Origin: Candidatus Poribacteria bacterium
GTDB lineage: Bacteria; Poribacteria; WGA-4E; PCPOR2b
Direction of reading: 5' to 3'
Length of the DNA stretch: 6,584 bases
Assembly: GCA_027296925.1 (NCBI GenBank)
Contig: JAPUIP010000043.1
Location: forward strand, 1-6,584
Under the pieces are notes generated by a model. The model made no database searches, had not been told where the DNA came from, and was given only the letters and a program-made list of their open reading frames with translations. Position 1 is the first letter of the stretch. Every line of letters begins with the position of its first letter. Made by a program: the position numbers and the translations under genes. Shown piece after piece: positions 5,258 to 6,584 of this stretch.

Positions 5258-6584
5258 ATGATGTGCCACGTCAAACAGCAATCAGATCTGATGAGAGAAA
5301 GCGTTGAGAGCCGAATAGAAAAACTGAAAGGACACAGTTATCGTTTGCAAAAAGTACCACTGAGACAGTACGTTTCATTGCTCGCACAATATCTCAGACC
5401 CCAGTGGTTTCGCGTGACACTGCTTGTCGTCTTCATGTTCGTCGGCAAAGGCTTGGACCTGCTCAATCCGCAAATCCTTCGTTACTTCATCGACACAGCC
5501 ACAACCGGTGGGGCGCTCCGGTCTTTGCTTATCGCCGGCGCCATGTTCCTCGCGATTGGCCTTTTCAGTCAGATAATGAACCTGATCGCTTCCTATCTGG
5601 GGCAGGATGTAGGCTGGCGAGCGACAAATCGGATGCGCGGAGACCTTGCCCTGCACTGCCTAAAGCTTGACATGTGGTTCCATCATGAATACACCCCCGG
5701 CGAAATGGTCGAACGGGTAGACGGTGACACGACGGCATTGTCGAACTTCTTCTCGCAATTTGTGGTTCAAGTCATTGGCAGCGTCGTTCTGCTGCTCGGC
5801 GTCCTCACCCTGATTTTTCGAGAGGATTGGCGTGCGGGTGCTGCATTAGCGGCATTTACGATTGTTGCTTTTTGCGTGTACAATCTCGTGCGAAGTATCG
5901 CCGTTCCCGTCTACACCGCCGAACGCCAGAGCTACGCCAAGTTCTTCGGTTTTATCGAGGAACGCCTGACCGGCATTGAGGACATTAGGACGAATGGCGG
6001 GACGGCCTATACGATGGATCGATTCTACGATGTCAATAATGATGTCTACGGTCGAGTAGTGAAGTCACACTTCATGGGTGAGGTGCTACAATCGATAACG
6101 GGCGTTCTCTTTGCATTGGGCATTGCACTGGCGCTGGGCATGAGCATCTGGCTCTACGGTACAGGGGCGTTCACCATTGGCACGGTTGTCATGATTTTCC
6201 AATATACCCGCATGCTTCGAGGGCCGCTTTTTATCATCAGCCAGCAGATTAATGAACTTCAGCGAGCAACGGCGGGCTTGAAGCGAATTGAAGCCCTCCA
6301 ACGCATAACCACGAACGTTCAAGATGGAACAGAGATGCTTCCGACGGCAGGCCCGCTGTCGGTCGAATTCGACCAGGTCACGTTCAGCTACGTTGCGGGC
6401 GACACGGTGTTAAAGGAGGTCTCCTTTAAGTTGGAGCCGGGCAAAGTGCTGGGCTTGTTGGGGCGAACGGGTAGCGGCAAAACGACAATCACGCGGCTGT
6501 TGTTTCGCTTCTACGACACCAATGCGGGTCAGATTCGGATCGACGACACGCCAATCGGGAAGATCCGTTTTGACAGCCTACGCC
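5258..6584 (+). CDS. ABC exporter half-transporter (membrane domain fused to ATPase), 3' end missing
   Basis: The frame is open from 5240 to the window end, giving 442 complete codons from the first ATG. Hydrophobic helices lie at about residues 52-75, 88-112, 164-186, 194-212, 275-295 and 303-328, the six-helix type IV exporter fold. A coupling-helix region includes FHHEYTPGEMVERVDGD (141-157), typical of this family. The nucleotide-binding domain begins near 367, with A-loop Tyr 378 and Walker A GRTGSGKT (402-409). Q-loop, signature and Walker B lie beyond the edge. Such half-transporters work as homo- or heterodimers and export lipids, peptides or drugs; the substrate cannot be read here. 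The start is uncertain: tandem ATGs at 5258 and 5261 and another at 5291 all lack a Shine-Dalgarno, while a TTG at 5345 has AAAGGA only at a long 12-base spacing. The gene diverges from the PL26-like gene, and a second half-transporter downstream would be common for the family. Confidence 0.92.
   Translation, partial: MMCHVKQQSDLMRESVESRIEKLKGHSYRLQKVPLRQYVSLLAQYLRPQWFRVTLLVVFMFVGKGLDLLNPQILRYFIDTATTGGALRSLLIAGAMFLAIGLFSQIMNLIASYLGQDVGWRATNRMRGDLALHCLKLDMWFHHEYTPGEMVERVDGDTTALSNFFSQFVVQVIGSVVLLLGVLTLIFREDWRAGAALAAFTIVAFCVYNLVRSIAVPVYTAERQSYAKFFGFIEERLTGIEDIRTNGGTAYTMDRFYDVNNDVYGRVVKSHFMGEVLQSITGVLFALGIALALGMSIWLYGTGAFTIGTVVMIFQYTRMLRGPLFIISQQINELQRATAGLKRIEALQRITTNVQDGTEMLPTAGPLSVEFDQVTFSYVAGDTVLKEVSFKLEPGKVLGLLGRTGSGKTTITRLLFRFYDTNAGQIRIDDTPIGKIRFDSLR

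Noticed and set aside
5404..5670. An 88-codon plus-strand frame inside the ABC transporter
   Set aside because: It is out of frame with the continuous exporter frame, which shows membrane helices and Walker A.
1..6584. CRISPR array, tRNA or rRNA genes
   Set aside because: No regularly spaced direct repeats and no cloverleaf or ribosomal RNA segments were recognised on either strand.

Overview
The window holds four protein-coding regions: the 3' end of one gene, two complete genes and the 5' part of a fourth. They look like accessory carbohydrate-use and surface or defence functions from a free-living or host-associated environmental bacterium. No rRNA, tRNA or housekeeping marker is present. 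A SUMF1-like (formylglycine-generating-enzyme fold) protein, an unusual GH32 clade and a YetA/PL26-like protein together are reminiscent of Planctomycetota, Lentisphaerota or Candidatus Poribacteria. That placement is only an impression from gene content.

Left edge (2-457, +): C-terminal 151 residues of a SUMF1/EgtB/PvdO-fold protein. Its last ~30 codons have the layout of a variable region (VR) of a diversity-generating retroelement (DGR): runs of NNC codons where family members usually carry Asn, interrupted by fixed codons, then a conserved GFR end. A strong inverted repeat (454-482) starts at the stop codon, where DGR targets often carry a hairpin/cruciform. No reverse transcriptase or template repeat is visible here, so any partner would lie outside the window.

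Middle: a GH32-family protein (602-2185, +) without a signal peptide keeps the nucleophile motif NDPNG but lacks the usual ECP acid/base glutamate. It converges on a large YetA/PL26-like protein (2568-5132, -), a presumed intracellular rhamnogalacturonan-exolyase-type enzyme. The 382-base gap between them has no convincing gene but is full of inverted repeats: a weak terminator-like hairpin, a ~145-base element bounded by 12-base perfect inverted repeats with a 22-base palindrome inside, and a four-armed hairpin set at the end of the lyase-like gene.

Right edge: a 125-base divergent intergenic region separates the lyase-like gene from an ABC exporter half-transporter (about 5258 to beyond 6584, +), which is cut after its Walker A motif.

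The GH32 and PL26-like proteins suggest cytoplasmic handling of plant- or algal-type oligosaccharides. They are convergent rather than co-transcribed, and no sugar importer or regulator is visible, so a shared pathway is an inference only.
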